Source: Parabacteroides timonensis (GTDB taxonomy: Bacteria > Bacteroidota > Bacteroidia > Bacteroidales > Tannerellaceae). From it: a DNA stretch of 64,000 nucleotides. A program made the translations under genes and the position numbers. This document shows positions 51,401 to 60,282 of the stretch, one piece after another; position 1 is the first letter of the stretch; each line of letters starts with the position of its first letter. Location of the stretch: the NCBI RefSeq assembly GCF_900128505.1, contig NZ_LT669940.1, positions 1,026,883 through 1,090,882 on the forward strand, given 5' to 3'. The notes beneath the pieces are model-generated. The model saw nothing but the letters and a program-made list of their open reading frames with translations, was not told the DNA's origin and did not search any database.

Positions 51401-53476
51401 ATGAAAATAGTACTCTTATCTTGTTGTTTCTTTCTCTCCGTATTATCTGTTAAAGCGGAAGACCAGGATACGACAAAAGTCCGTCAGGTCGATCTGAACG
51501 AGGTGGTTGTCCAATCATTCAAACAGAACAGGGATCTGCGGTTGGAGCCATTATCGGCTTCGTCCGTCACAGGGACAGCGATACAAAATAAGCATATCAC
51601 CGATATTAAGGAATTCAGTTCCTTTATCCCGAACCTGTTTATGCCGGATTACGGTTCGAAGCTGACTTCACCCGTTTATATCCGTGGGATAGGTTCGAAG
51701 ATCAATGCCCCTTCGGTCGGTCTTTACGTAGACGGTATCCCTTATTTCGAGAAGTCTGCTTTCGATTTCAACTTCACCGAGATCGACCGGATGGAAGTAC
51801 TGCGTGGCCCGCAGGGAACCTTGTACGGACGTAACACGATGGGAGGAATTATCAATGTATATACCAAATCGCCATTGAAGTATCAGGGCACGAATGCATG
51901 GATCTCTAACGGTACCTATGGTAATCGCGATTATGCCCTTTCCCGGTATGCAAAGGTCGGGGAGACTTTCGGTTATGCCCTTTCTGCCAATTATAACCGG
52001 AGTGACGGATATTTCACCAACCTGTACACTGATAAGAAAGCCGACGACCAGAAAGCCGGTTCAGGACGCATCCGTCTCGAATGGAAACCGACAGACCGAT
52101 TATCGCTGGGCCTGATGAGTTCGTATGATTACTCCAAACAGGGCGGCTATCCCTACGCCGTTTGCGACTCCCTGACGCATCAGCCGGGCGATGTCAATTA
52201 TAACGATTATAGTTTTTATAAACGGGCTATGTCTACTACCGGTCTGACGGTCGAGTACCGTGGAACGGGTTACAGCCTGAGCAGTAAAACCGCTTTCCAA
52301 TATCTCTCGGATCACCAGGGGATCGACCAGGACTTTTCTGTACAAAGCATTTATTTTGCCCGGCAGGATCAGAAACAGAAGATGTTGTCGGAAGAGTTTA
52401 ATATCAAATCGACAACGGCCGGCCGTTATAAGTGGCTGTTCGGTGCATTCGGTTTCTGGCAGGGGATCGATAATACGGTGACGCTGGATTATCTTTCTGC
52501 CCAATACAGTACGCGGAAATTGTATGATACTCCCACTTACGGTTTTGCCCTCTATCACCAGTCTACGTTGGATAGCTTGCTGGTGGACGGTCTGTCCCTG
52601 ACTCTCGGTGTTCGCTACGATTACGAACGGGCTTCCACGGATTATCTGGCCTTTAAAGATACCGGAGGCAGCAGTAGCCAGACAGATAATTTTTACAGTA
52701 AACTGAAATTTAGCCAGGTGACGCCCAAGATCGCTTTGCAATATATGTTCCCCTCTACCGGTCTGCTGTATGCTACCGTGACGAAGGGGTACAAGACCGG
52801 TGGTTTTAATACCTCTTTCGAACGTGAGGAAGACCGCTCTTTCAATCCCGAAAGTAGCTGGAACTATGAGTTGGGAGGGAAACACCCTTTTCTCGACAAT
52901 CGGTTGCGTGCCGAAATCGCCCTTTTCCGGATCGACTGGAAGAACCAGCAGATCAGCCAGACACTTCCTTCCGGCAGAGGATCGATGTTGACGAATGCCG
53001 GTCGTAGTGTAAGTAAAGGGATAGAAGTCAGCTTGCAGGGTAATCCGGTGAACGGCCTGATGGTGCAGGTGAATTATGGCTTTACTCATGCCACATTTAA
53101 AGAGTATGTCGATGAAAAGAAAAATATCGATTACTCCGGCAATCGACTGCCGATGGTTCCTTCGCACACCTTTGCCGTCGGAGCCGACTACACGATATCG
53201 AATCCATGCTCCCATATCGACCGCTTCCTCGTTAGTCTGAACTATACCGGGACGGGCCAAATCTATTGGAAGGAAGACAATAAAGTTTCCCAGTCTTATT
53301 ACGGACAATTGAACGGAAAAGTTTCTGCAACCAAAGGATTTGCTACCTTTGCAATCTGGGCTAAAAATATAACGAATACCCAATATAACGCTTTCTATTT
53401 CGAGTCGGGAGGAAAAGGGCTGGCACAACGGGGCCGTCCGTTCACGATCGGGGGAAGTGTGGCCATTTCGCTTTAG
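51401..53476 (+). CDS. TonB-dependent outer-membrane receptor, copy 2 (paralogue of copy 1)
   Basis: 691 residues, 10 bp after copy 1. Signal peptide MKIVLLSCCFFLSVLSVKAE, TonB box region DLNEVVVQSFKQN, plug with VYIRGIGSKINAPSVGLYVDG and VLRGPQGTLYGRNTMGGIINVYT (each read in short pieces), and a barrel ending GGSVAISL. The plug and C terminus are strikingly like copy 1 (PNLFMPDYGSKLTS versus PNLYMPDYGSKMTS), with loops diverged and about 90 residues shorter, pointing to tandem duplication followed by ligand diversification. Its stop codon lies inside the first unit of a 42-bp repeat array. Confidence 0.93.
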   Translation: MKIVLLSCCFFLSVLSVKAEDQDTTKVRQVDLNEVVVQSFKQNRDLRLEPLSASSVTGTAIQNKHITDIKEFSSFIPNLFMPDYGSKLTSPVYIRGIGSKINAPSVGLYVDGIPYFEKSAFDFNFTEIDRMEVLRGPQGTLYGRNTMGGIINVYTKSPLKYQGTNAWISNGTYGNRDYALSRYAKVGETFGYALSANYNRSDGYFTNLYTDKKADDQKAGSGRIRLEWKPTDRLSLGLMSSYDYSKQGGYPYAVCDSLTHQPGDVNYNDYSFYKRAMSTTGLTVEYRGTGYSLSSKTAFQYLSDHQGIDQDFSVQSIYFARQDQKQKMLSEEFNIKSTTAGRYKWLFGAFGFWQGIDNTVTLDYLSAQYSTRKLYDTPTYGFALYHQSTLDSLLVDGLSLTLGVRYDYERASTDYLAFKDTGGSSSQTDNFYSKLKFSQVTPKIALQYMFPSTGLLYATVTKGYKTGGFNTSFEREEDRSFNPESSWNYELGGKHPFLDNRLRAEIALFRIDWKNQQISQTLPSGRGSMLTNAGRSVSKGIEVSLQGNPVNGLMVQVNYGFTHATFKEYVDEKKNIDYSGNRLPMVPSHTFAVGADYTISNPCSHIDRFLVSLNYTGTGQIYWKEDNKVSQSYYGQLNGKVSATKGFATFAIWAKNITNTQYNAFYFESGGKGLAQRGRPFTIGGSVAISL

Positions 53477-53726
53477 CTTGCCTGACGGAAAAGTATTGCT
53501 CTCGGTAGTAGCCGAAAGCTTGTCTGACGGAAAAGTATCGCTCTCGGTGGTAGCCGAAAGCTTGCCTGACGGAAAAGTATTGCTCTCGGTGGTAGCCGAA
53601 AGCTTGTCTGACGGAAAAGTATCGCTCTCGGTAGTAGCCGAAAGCTTGCCTGACGAAAAAGTATCGCTCTCGGTGGTAGCCGAAAGCTTGCCTGACGAAA
53701 AAGTATTGCTTTCGGTAGTAGCCGAC
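53475..53726 (+). repeat. Six tandem 42-bp repeats, each encoding a hairpin
   Basis: Units start at 53475, 53517, 53559, 53601, 53643 and 53685, each AGCTTGYCTGACGRAAAAGT followed by ATYGCTYTCGGTRGTAGCCGAA; units differ at only a few positions and the last ends in GAC. Within each unit GCTCTCGG can pair with CCGAAAGC of the unit boundary (one mismatch) around a 6-nt loop. The array fills the space between the receptor stop and the MFS gene. Because 42 is a multiple of three, every frame stays open on both strands; the plus frame at 53457-53738 would encode a 14-residue repeat (SLPDGKVLLSVVAE) ending 8 bp before the MFS start. Confidence 0.93.
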
Positions 53727-53746
53727 GATGATATATAAAGAAAAAC

Positions 53747-54952
53747 ATGAAACAAGAAAACAAAATATTCAACCTCGGAACCTTCTTCTGTCTGTACATT
53801 GCGCAGACCATTCCGATGAGCTTTTTCTCCACCGTCATCCCGGTCATGATGCGGCAGGAGAACTTCTCCTTATCTGCCATCGGGTTACTGCAACTGATCA
53901 AGTTGCCCTGGATACTGAAATTCCTCTGGTCGCCGATGGTAGACCGTCATGCCCGGACGACGGGCGATTATAAGCGATGGATATTCTCCTCCGAACTTAT
54001 TTATGCCGTATTGATCTTTGCGGTTGCTTTCCTTGATTTCAAAACCGATTTTTATACCATCATAGCCTTGATCATCGTATCGTTCGTTGCTTCTGCCACG
54101 CAGGATATAGCGACCGATGCCCTGGCCGTTCTCTCGTTCAGCCGGAAAGATAAAAGCCTGGCGAACAGTATGCAGTCGATGGGCAGTTTCGGTGGTTCGC
54201 TGATCGGTGGCGGGGTATTATTATTGTTGTTTAAACAGTTGGGATGGAACAGCCTCCTGCCTTGTGTGGCTTTGTTCGTTATAGTGGCCCTGCTTCCCCT
54301 GTTCTTTAATAAAGGGATTGTTATTCAGCCGAAAGATACCCACGAACGGGCAAAGAAAGCCGATGTCCTCTACTTTTTCACTCAAAAGAAAATATGGAAA
54401 CAGATCGGTTTCCTTTTCCTGTATTATTCGGGATTGATCGGGACACTGGCGATGTTGAAACCCTACCTGGTCGACCTGGGCTATTCGATGAAAGAGATTG
54501 GCGTCATGAGCGGGGTGGTGGGGACTGCCTGTGGTTTTCTGTCTTCTTTTGCCGGAGGTTTTATCGTCCGCCGCATCGGACGACATCGGGGACGGCTGTT
54601 GTTCTCTCTTTTTGTATTGCTGGCAACACTCTATTTCCTGGCTCTCTCTTATACGACACCGACAACCGAACTGTTGTATGTCGGTATAGCCCTGCTTTGG
54701 GGAAGCTATGGAATGGCTACCATTGTGGTATATACTACCGCTATGGATTGCGTACGCCCCGGACGGGAAGGAACGGATTTTACGATACAGACCGTGATCA
54801 CCCATCTGAGTGGAATGCTGATGGCCATCTTGAGCGGGAAGATAGCCGATCATACCGGCTATCACGGACTGTTTTTCTTTGAAGTCAGCCTGGCTGTGTT
54901 ATCGTTGGTCTATATATTGATCGTATTCAGAAAAGAGAAAGAAACAGTTTAG
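53747..54952 (+). CDS. MFS transporter, AmpG/RhtX-like
   Basis: 401 residues with about 12 transmembrane helices and no signal peptide. The pattern (LYIAQTIPMSFFSTVIPVMM, LPWILKFLWSPMVDRH, ATQDIATDALAVLS) is that of the AmpG/RhtX/FptX branch of the major facilitator superfamily, which includes muropeptide permeases and inner-membrane importers of siderophores. Following two TonB-dependent receptors, it most likely takes the same ligand across the inner membrane. The start codon lies 20 bp after the hairpin-repeat array. HemN and protoporphyrinogen oxidase genes follow after a palindromic element, which is why a porphyrin-like substrate is considered. Confidence 0.85.
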   Translation: MKQENKIFNLGTFFCLYIAQTIPMSFFSTVIPVMMRQENFSLSAIGLLQLIKLPWILKFLWSPMVDRHARTTGDYKRWIFSSELIYAVLIFAVAFLDFKTDFYTIIALIIVSFVASATQDIATDALAVLSFSRKDKSLANSMQSMGSFGGSLIGGGVLLLLFKQLGWNSLLPCVALFVIVALLPLFFNKGIVIQPKDTHERAKKADVLYFFTQKKIWKQIGFLFLYYSGLIGTLAMLKPYLVDLGYSMKEIGVMSGVVGTACGFLSSFAGGFIVRRIGRHRGRLLFSLFVLLATLYFLALSYTTPTTELLYVGIALLWGSYGMATIVVYTTAMDCVRPGREGTDFTIQTVITHLSGMLMAILSGKIADHTGYHGLFFFEVSLAVLSLVYILIVFRKEKETV

Positions 54953-54990
54953 AATGATTAATTTCAAATTAGAAAAAACTGAGTCTTTTA

Positions 54991-55228
54991 TGAGGCTCCG
55001 CCTCATGCCGCAGGCTCTCTTTTGCCGTTTGCTTCAGCTGACGGATAAATTAATGCTCCGGCTTTGCCGTATTCCTCTGTGGGTTTTAACCCCTTTGACA
55101 TATAATGGTAGTCCCTGTTTTAAAAGGGGCTGAAGCCCACAAAGGAAGAGGCTTTGCCTCCTGTCTCTTATATCCGTCAGCTGAAGCAGACGGCAAAAGA
55201 GAGCCTGCGGCACAAGGCAACGCCTTGT
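54991..55228. repeat. 238-bp nested inverted-repeat element (MITE- or REP-like)
   Basis: Outer arms 55006-55047 and 55171-55212 are inverted copies, identical at 41 of 42 bases. Each arm ends outside in a short hairpin (TGAGGCTCCGCCTCA at 54991; CAAGGCAACGCCTTG at 55213). Inside is a second inverted pair, 55079-55096 with 55123-55140. The whole can fold into one long cruciform or RNA hairpin. No transposase gene is inside. It occupies most of the 349-bp gap between the MFS gene and hemN; the remainder shows no other feature. Confidence 0.88.
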
Positions 55229-55301
55229 AAAGAAAGGTAGTTCACATCTGACAATAAATGAAACATTCACTTCTAGAAAAAATGAGACAAACAATTTTAT
55301 T

Positions 55302-56669
55302 ATGATACAAAGCTTATTACAGAAATACAATGTGCCGGTTCCGAGGTATACCAGCTATCCGCCGGCCAATTATTTTACGGATACATTTACAAATACAGAT
55401 TATGAAGCTGCCATAGAAGCCTCCAATACTGCCAGTCCCGGACATATCTCTTTCTATGTACATATTCCTTTCTGCCGTCATCTTTGTCATTATTGCGGAT
55501 GCAATTCGTTTGCAATGATGAACCGGAGTGTGGTGGAACGTTATATAGAAGCCCTGCATGTGGAGATCGATAAAGTGAAAGAACGGCTGGCTCCGGGACG
55601 AAAAATATCCCAGATACATTATGGCGGAGGAAGCCCTACGGCCATGCCGGTATATGTTTTGAAAGAACTGAACGACCATCTGTTGGCCGGTTTTGAAACG
55701 ATCGATCAGCCGGAAATAGCCGTGGAATGCCATCCCGGATACCTGGATGAAGAATATTGGCAGTACCTGACCGAAGCCGGTTTCAACCGCTTTAGCCTGG
55801 GTGTTCAGGATTTCAATGAAAAGGTATTGAAGACAGTAAACCGTCGTCCGGCTTTACTGCCGGTTGAAATGATCTTCCGGATCCTTCGCAGCAAAGGGGC
55901 ACGTATCAATATGGATTTTATTTACGGATTGCCTTTCCAGACAGCCGAAAGCTTTTCCGAAACCATTACCCGGGCAGCCGTTTTACAGCCGGATCGTTTG
56001 GTTACTTTTTCTTATGCGCATGTCCCCTGGGTCAACCGGCAACAGCTGATCCTGGAAAAAGCCGGCCTTCCTGCCAGTGAGGAAAAGAGTCGTATGTTTG
56101 AAGCAGCGAAAGAAATATTGGGCGGTACCGGTTATAAAACCATCGGTCTGGATCATTTTGTACTTGAAGACGACGAATTGTATACCGCCCGGCAAAACGG
56201 ACAGCTGCACCGTAATTTCCAAGGCTATTGTACCCGTCGTACGACAGGGCAGGTGTATGCTTTCGGTGTGACGGGCATAAGCCAACTGAGTTCCGCTTAT
56301 ACGCAGAACAGTAAAGATATTCACCGATATATCGAACAGATCGAGGGCGGTTCGTTTGCCATAGCAAAAGGATATACATTAAGCCGCGACGAACAGATCA
56401 CCCGCGAAGCGATCGAAACGCTGATGTGTAACTATACATTGAACTGGCAGGATGTGGCTACCCGCCTGGCTTGTCCCGTAGATGAGGTAAAAGCAGCAAC
56501 TGCTTATGATGAAAAACGTATGCGGGAGTTTGCCGGGGACGGTTTGATCGAATATGACGATGATCATATCCGCATGACTTCCGAAGGCGCTCTTTTTGTT
56601 CGTAACGTGGCGGCATCGTTGGATAAACTGATGCTTCATTCTAATAAATCATTTTCTAAACCAGTCTGA
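55302..56669 (+). CDS. hemN: Oxygen-independent coproporphyrinogen III oxidase
   Basis: 455 residues, a radical-SAM enzyme that decarboxylates coproporphyrinogen III to protoporphyrinogen IX without oxygen. The iron-sulfur motif is C-x3-C-x2-C with the extra HemN-type cysteine: Cys58, Cys62, Cys65 and Cys67 (HIPFCRHLCHYCGCNSF). The N-terminal PRYTSYPPANYF and GGGSPTAMP also fit HemN, while the shorter HemW heme chaperones lack the Tyr-Pro-rich N terminus and the Cys67. The C-terminal HemN domain (RDEQITREAIETLMCNY) is present. One base separates its stop from the next gene. A full heme pathway is not in the window, so the substrate may be imported. Confidence 0.94.
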   Translation: MIQSLLQKYNVPVPRYTSYPPANYFTDTFTNTDYEAAIEASNTASPGHISFYVHIPFCRHLCHYCGCNSFAMMNRSVVERYIEALHVEIDKVKERLAPGRKISQIHYGGGSPTAMPVYVLKELNDHLLAGFETIDQPEIAVECHPGYLDEEYWQYLTEAGFNRFSLGVQDFNEKVLKTVNRRPALLPVEMIFRILRSKGARINMDFIYGLPFQTAESFSETITRAAVLQPDRLVTFSYAHVPWVNRQQLILEKAGLPASEEKSRMFEAAKEILGGTGYKTIGLDHFVLEDDELYTARQNGQLHRNFQGYCTRRTTGQVYAFGVTGISQLSSAYTQNSKDIHRYIEQIEGGSFAIAKGYTLSRDEQITREAIETLMCNYTLNWQDVATRLACPVDEVKAATAYDEKRMREFAGDGLIEYDDDHIRMTSEGALFVRNVAASLDKLMLHSNKSFSKPV

Positions 56670-56670
56670 T

Positions 56671-58044
56671 ATGGAACAGCATACTACGGATATTCTGATC
56701 ATCGGAGCCGGCCTGACCGGTCTGACTACTGCCTTTCATTTGGTACGTGGAGGAAAGCGGGTACATATACTGGAATGTAGCGACCGTGTTGGCGGACAGA
56801 TCCATACCTTCCGTGAAGAGGGTTTTATCTTTGAGAGCGGACCGAATACCGGTGTAGTCTCTTATCCCGAAGTCGCGGAACTGTTCATGGCTTTATCTCC
56901 CGACTGCAAACTGGAGACTGCTCACGAAGAGGCGAAGCGCCGTTTGATCTGGAAAGGAAACTCATTCCGTGAACTCCCTTCCGGTCTATTCAGTGCAGTT
57001 ACCACTCCTTTGTTTACCCTCGGCGATAAGTTCCGTATCCTGGGAGAACCTTTCCGCGCAAAAGGTACGAACCCTGACGAGTCGGTAGGAGAGTTGGCTG
57101 CCCGGCGGTTAGGCAAGTCATTCTTGAATTATGCCGTCGACCCGTTCCTTTCCGGCGTGTATGCCGGCAATCCGATGACGCTGATCACCCGCTATGCCTT
57201 GCCTAAGCTTTATAACCTGGAGCAGCAATACGGCGGTTTCATTAAAGGGACTATCGCGAAAGCCCGTCAGCCGAAGACAGACCGTGACCGCCTGGCTTCC
57301 AAGAAAGTCTTTTCCGCTGCCGGAGGACTGGATAACCTGACCCGGGCAATGGCCGTAGCTATCGGTGAAAAGAATATCACCCTGTCGGCTTCCGGCATAA
57401 CCATCTGCCCGGCAGAAAAGGGATGGCTGGCCAGCTATACGACTCCGGCAGGTCAGCAAACCATCCTGGCTGATAAGGTCGTGACAACCACCGGTGCTTA
57501 TGCATTACCGGAGCTTCTTCCTTTTATTCCGGAAGAAGATATGAGTAAAATAAGTAATTTGAAATATGCACCGGTAGTACAGGCTAGTGTCGGTGTGCGT
57601 AATACCGGAAAACTTCGTTTCAATGCTTTTGGAGGACTGGTCCCTTCCTGCGAGAAAAAAGATGTTTTGGGTATCCTTTTCCCGGCTGCCTGCTTCGATA
57701 ACCGTGCCCCGAAAGAAGGAGCTCTCTTTTCTTTCTTTATCGGGGGAGTGAAGCATGCGGAACTGACCCGTCTGGAGGATGACGAATTGAAGGCATTGAT
57801 CACTCACGAATTTCATGCTATGTTGAAATTCCCAGTCGATGTGCAACCGGATATGATCCGTATTTTCCGCCATCCCCGTGCCATCCCTCAGTATGAGTTG
57901 AGTAGCGGCGAACGTTTTGCTACGATCGACAGGCTCGAAGCGCGATATCCGGGATTGATCCTGGCCGGCAATATAAAAGGCGGGATCGGTATGGCCGATC
58001 GTATCCGGCAGGCAACAGGTATCGCAGAAAACTTGCTCATGTAA
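56671..58044 (+). CDS. hemG: Protoporphyrinogen oxidase (FAD-dependent, HemY type)
   Basis: 457 residues. N-terminal FAD-binding GAGLTGLTTAFHLVRGGK and DRVGGQIHTF, central VDPFLSGVYAGNPMTL typical of the PPOX family, and a C-terminal FAD contact in GLILAGNIKGGIGMADRI. It removes six electrons from protoporphyrinogen IX to give protoporphyrin IX, the step after HemN, whose gene ends 1 bp upstream. Members in anaerobes must use an electron acceptor other than oxygen or act as coproporphyrinogen oxidases; this is not decided by sequence. It has no obvious membrane anchor. Confidence 0.92.
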   Translation: MEQHTTDILIIGAGLTGLTTAFHLVRGGKRVHILECSDRVGGQIHTFREEGFIFESGPNTGVVSYPEVAELFMALSPDCKLETAHEEAKRRLIWKGNSFRELPSGLFSAVTTPLFTLGDKFRILGEPFRAKGTNPDESVGELAARRLGKSFLNYAVDPFLSGVYAGNPMTLITRYALPKLYNLEQQYGGFIKGTIAKARQPKTDRDRLASKKVFSAAGGLDNLTRAMAVAIGEKNITLSASGITICPAEKGWLASYTTPAGQQTILADKVVTTTGAYALPELLPFIPEEDMSKISNLKYAPVVQASVGVRNTGKLRFNAFGGLVPSCEKKDVLGILFPAACFDNRAPKEGALFSFFIGGVKHAELTRLEDDELKALITHEFHAMLKFPVDVQPDMIRIFRHPRAIPQYELSSGERFATIDRLEARYPGLILAGNIKGGIGMADRIRQATGIAENLLM

Positions 58045-58078
58045 GTCAAAATCACTTTCTTTGCAAAAAGACAAGCTC

Positions 58079-58477
58079 ATGGACGATATGGATAAGATGG
58101 TAGAAATAGCCCGGTTTCAATACCCGGCGGAGGCACAAACATTGATGGCATTACTCAAATCGGAAGGGGTCGACTGTTATCTTCGTAACGAATACAGCAG
58201 TCAGGTAATGGCTGGCTACGTAGACGTCGGCGGTGCCCGTGTGGAGATACTTGAAAGCGATGTCCCTCAAGCTTTGGAAATTATGAAAGAAGGTGGTTAT
58301 GATATCCCGGCAGAAGATGAAGAACCCGAGCAGATACGTGTGGTTGCCGGTTGGGCTCGTCATATCCCTTTTCTGCGAAACTTTGCGTTTGAAAAGCAAA
58401 TTGTCATCTTATTTCTGATTATAGCTGTGTTTTTGGCATTATTAATCTTTTTTGGATCAAAATACTCTTCCAACTAA
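58079..58477 (+). CDS. DUF2007-domain membrane protein
   Basis: 132 residues from the ATG at 58079 (MDDMDKMVEIARF); an upstream TTG at 58061 is in frame but less likely. Residues about 5-75 form a DUF2007 domain (FQYPAEAQTLMALLKSEGVDCYLRNEYSS...GARVEILESDVPQALEIM), a ferredoxin-like fold found in putative signal-transducing proteins. One transmembrane helix near the C terminus (IVILFLIIAVFLALLIFFG) anchors it, with the domain cytoplasmic. It follows the protoporphyrinogen oxidase gene by 34 bp. Function unknown. Confidence 0.8.
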   Translation: MDDMDKMVEIARFQYPAEAQTLMALLKSEGVDCYLRNEYSSQVMAGYVDVGGARVEILESDVPQALEIMKEGGYDIPAEDEEPEQIRVVAGWARHIPFLRNFAFEKQIVILFLIIAVFLALLIFFGSKYSSN

Positions 58478-58490
58478 ACAAATGTAATAA

Positions 58491-58673
58491 ATGGCGCGTA
58501 GAAAGATAACAAATAGTCAGGCGGTATGTCTTACTTTATTATGGGGCGTTTTGGCCTACATGCTGTTTACATACAGCGAAAAGATAACTTTTGATGTGAT
58601 ATTTGCCCTAGTTGCATCAGCTATCATTGTGTTCGTTCCTGTCTATAAGAACATAAAGCGTAGGGATGAATAG
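58491..58673 (+). CDS. Small two-helix membrane protein, hypothetical
   Basis: 60 residues with two hydrophobic segments (AVCLTLLWGVLAYMLFTY and VIFALVASAIIVFVPVY) and a basic C-terminal tail. It begins 13 bp after the DUF2007 gene and is probably co-transcribed. No family recognised. Confidence 0.6.
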   Translation: MARRKITNSQAVCLTLLWGVLAYMLFTYSEKITFDVIFALVASAIIVFVPVYKNIKRRDE

Positions 58674-58740
58674 CATTTAGTCACATTTGTCTTCTTAAAA
58701 TATCGAAATGACATTTTTTTATCATTTTTTCTTTCAAATA

Positions 58741-58771
58741 TTTGCTGGTATGAAAAAATGGCTTACCTTTG
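58741..58771 (+). promoter_or_regulatory. Promoter of gdhA paralogue 2
   Basis: TTTG at 58741-58744 and TACCTTTG at 58764-58771 with a 19-bp spacer, a perfect Bacteroidetes promoter; 63 bp lie between it and the ATG. Confidence 0.75.
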
Positions 58772-58834
58772 CGACGTTGTTGAAAAAACAACACAAAATA
58801 GCAAAGTGGTATAACATTCTAAATAAACAGTTCT

Positions 58835-60166
58835 ATGAAGGCAAATGAAGTTTTAGACAACTTAAAAAGAAGATTTCCTAACGAACCCGAGTATCATCAG
58901 GCAGTTGCCGAAGTTTTAGGCACTATCGAAGAAGCTTATAACGAACATCCTGAATTCGAAAAAAGCAACCTGATCGAACGTCTTTGTATCCCCGATCGTA
59001 TTTTCTCTTTCCGTGTAACATGGGTGGACGATAAAGGACAGGTACAGACAAACATGGGTTATCGTATCCAGCATAATAACACGATCGGCCCATACAAAGG
59101 CGGTATCCGTTTCCATGCTTCGGTAAATCAATCTATCCTTAAGTTCTTAGCTTTCGAACAAACTTTCAAGAACTCACTGACAACACTTCCGATGGGTGGT
59201 GGTAAAGGTGGTGCCGATTTCAGCCCGCGTGGTAAGTCAAATGCTGAAATCATGCGTTTCTGTCAGGCATTCGTATTGGAATTATGGCGTCATATTGGCC
59301 CGGATACAGATGTTCCTGCCGGTGATATCGGTGTAGGTGGTCGTGAAGTGGCTTATATGTATGGCATGTACAAGAAGCTGGCTCGTGAAAATACAGGTAC
59401 ATTCACTGGTAAGGGTATTGAGTTCGGTGGTTCACTGATCCGTCCGGAAGCAACCGGTTACGGTAACGTTTACTTCCTGCTGGAAATGTTGAAGACTCGT
59501 AATATCGACATCAAAGGTAAAGTAGTAGCCGTGTCCGGTTCAGGTAACGTTGCTCAGTATACAGTTGAAAAACTGATCGAACTGGGAGCTAAGCCGGTTA
59601 CAATGTCAGACTCTGACGGTTACATCTATGATCCGGAAGGTATCGACCGTGAAAAACTGGATTATATCATGGAACTGAAAAATCTGTACCGCGGACGTAT
59701 TCGTGAATATGCAGAAAAATATGGTTGCAAATATGTACAGGGTGCTCGTCCCTGGGGTGAAAAATGCGATATCGCTATGCCGAGTGCAACCCAGAATGAA
59801 TTAACAGGAGACGATGCCAAGACATTATTAGCTAACGGTTGTTTCGCTGTTTCTGAAGGAGCAAACATGCCTTCTACTCCGGATGCTATCGATGCATTCC
59901 TGGAAGCTAAGATCCTGTACGCTCCGGGTAAAGCTGCTAACGCCGGTGGTGTTTCTGTATCAGGTCTGGAAATGACTCAGAATGCAATGAAGCTGAGCTG
60001 GACAAGAGAAGAAGTAGATGAAAAACTGAAAGGCATCATGAAATCTATCCACGAACAATGTGTAAAATACGGTTCTAAGGATGGTTATATCAACTACGTG
60101 AAAGGTGCAAACGTTGCAGGTTTCATGAAAGTTGCAAAAGGTATGATGGCACAGGGTATCCTGTAA
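58835..60166 (+). CDS. gdhA: Glutamate dehydrogenase (paralogue 2)
   Basis: 443 residues, co-linear with the copy at 8036-9370 and keeping the same catalytic residues (Lys124 in PMGGGKGGADF, Asp164 in PAGDIGVGGRE). Its nucleotide loop is VSGSGNVAQY and it has the standard SEGANMPSTPDAID segment that paralogue 1 lacks, so this copy is closer to the classical bacterial NADP-type enzymes. Having two enzymes allows different coenzymes or nitrogen states to be served, as known in Bacteroides. It is monocistronic with a strong promoter and its own terminator. Confidence 0.95.
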   Translation: MKANEVLDNLKRRFPNEPEYHQAVAEVLGTIEEAYNEHPEFEKSNLIERLCIPDRIFSFRVTWVDDKGQVQTNMGYRIQHNNTIGPYKGGIRFHASVNQSILKFLAFEQTFKNSLTTLPMGGGKGGADFSPRGKSNAEIMRFCQAFVLELWRHIGPDTDVPAGDIGVGGREVAYMYGMYKKLARENTGTFTGKGIEFGGSLIRPEATGYGNVYFLLEMLKTRNIDIKGKVVAVSGSGNVAQYTVEKLIELGAKPVTMSDSDGYIYDPEGIDREKLDYIMELKNLYRGRIREYAEKYGCKYVQGARPWGEKCDIAMPSATQNELTGDDAKTLLANGCFAVSEGANMPSTPDAIDAFLEAKILYAPGKAANAGGVSVSGLEMTQNAMKLSWTREEVDEKLKGIMKSIHEQCVKYGSKDGYINYVKGANVAGFMKVAKGMMAQGIL

Positions 60167-60221
60167 ATTATAAATAAGGAGTTGTTTGCCAAATAAACAA
60201 TCTGTGGTTATTTGGTCATGT

Positions 60222-60254
60222 AAAAAAAGGAAGCTCATCGAGCTTCCTTTTTTT
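60222..60254. terminator. Bidirectional terminator between gdhA2 and the GH3 gene
   Basis: GGAAGCTC pairs with GAGCTTCC around a 3-nt loop; seven A precede and seven T follow, so it can serve both convergent genes. Confidence 0.9.
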
Positions 60255-60282
60255 GTTGTGTGTTGCCTGTTGATTGAACTGA

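Noticed and set aside
53475..53726. Considering the 42-bp array as a CRISPR
   Set aside because: Units abut directly with no variable spacers and no cas genes are present.
52100..53755. A 551-codon minus-strand open frame across the second receptor gene and the repeats
   Set aside because: It is antisense to a gene with clear receptor motifs and is kept open partly by the 42-bp repeats. It has no recognisable domain, signal peptide or promoter.
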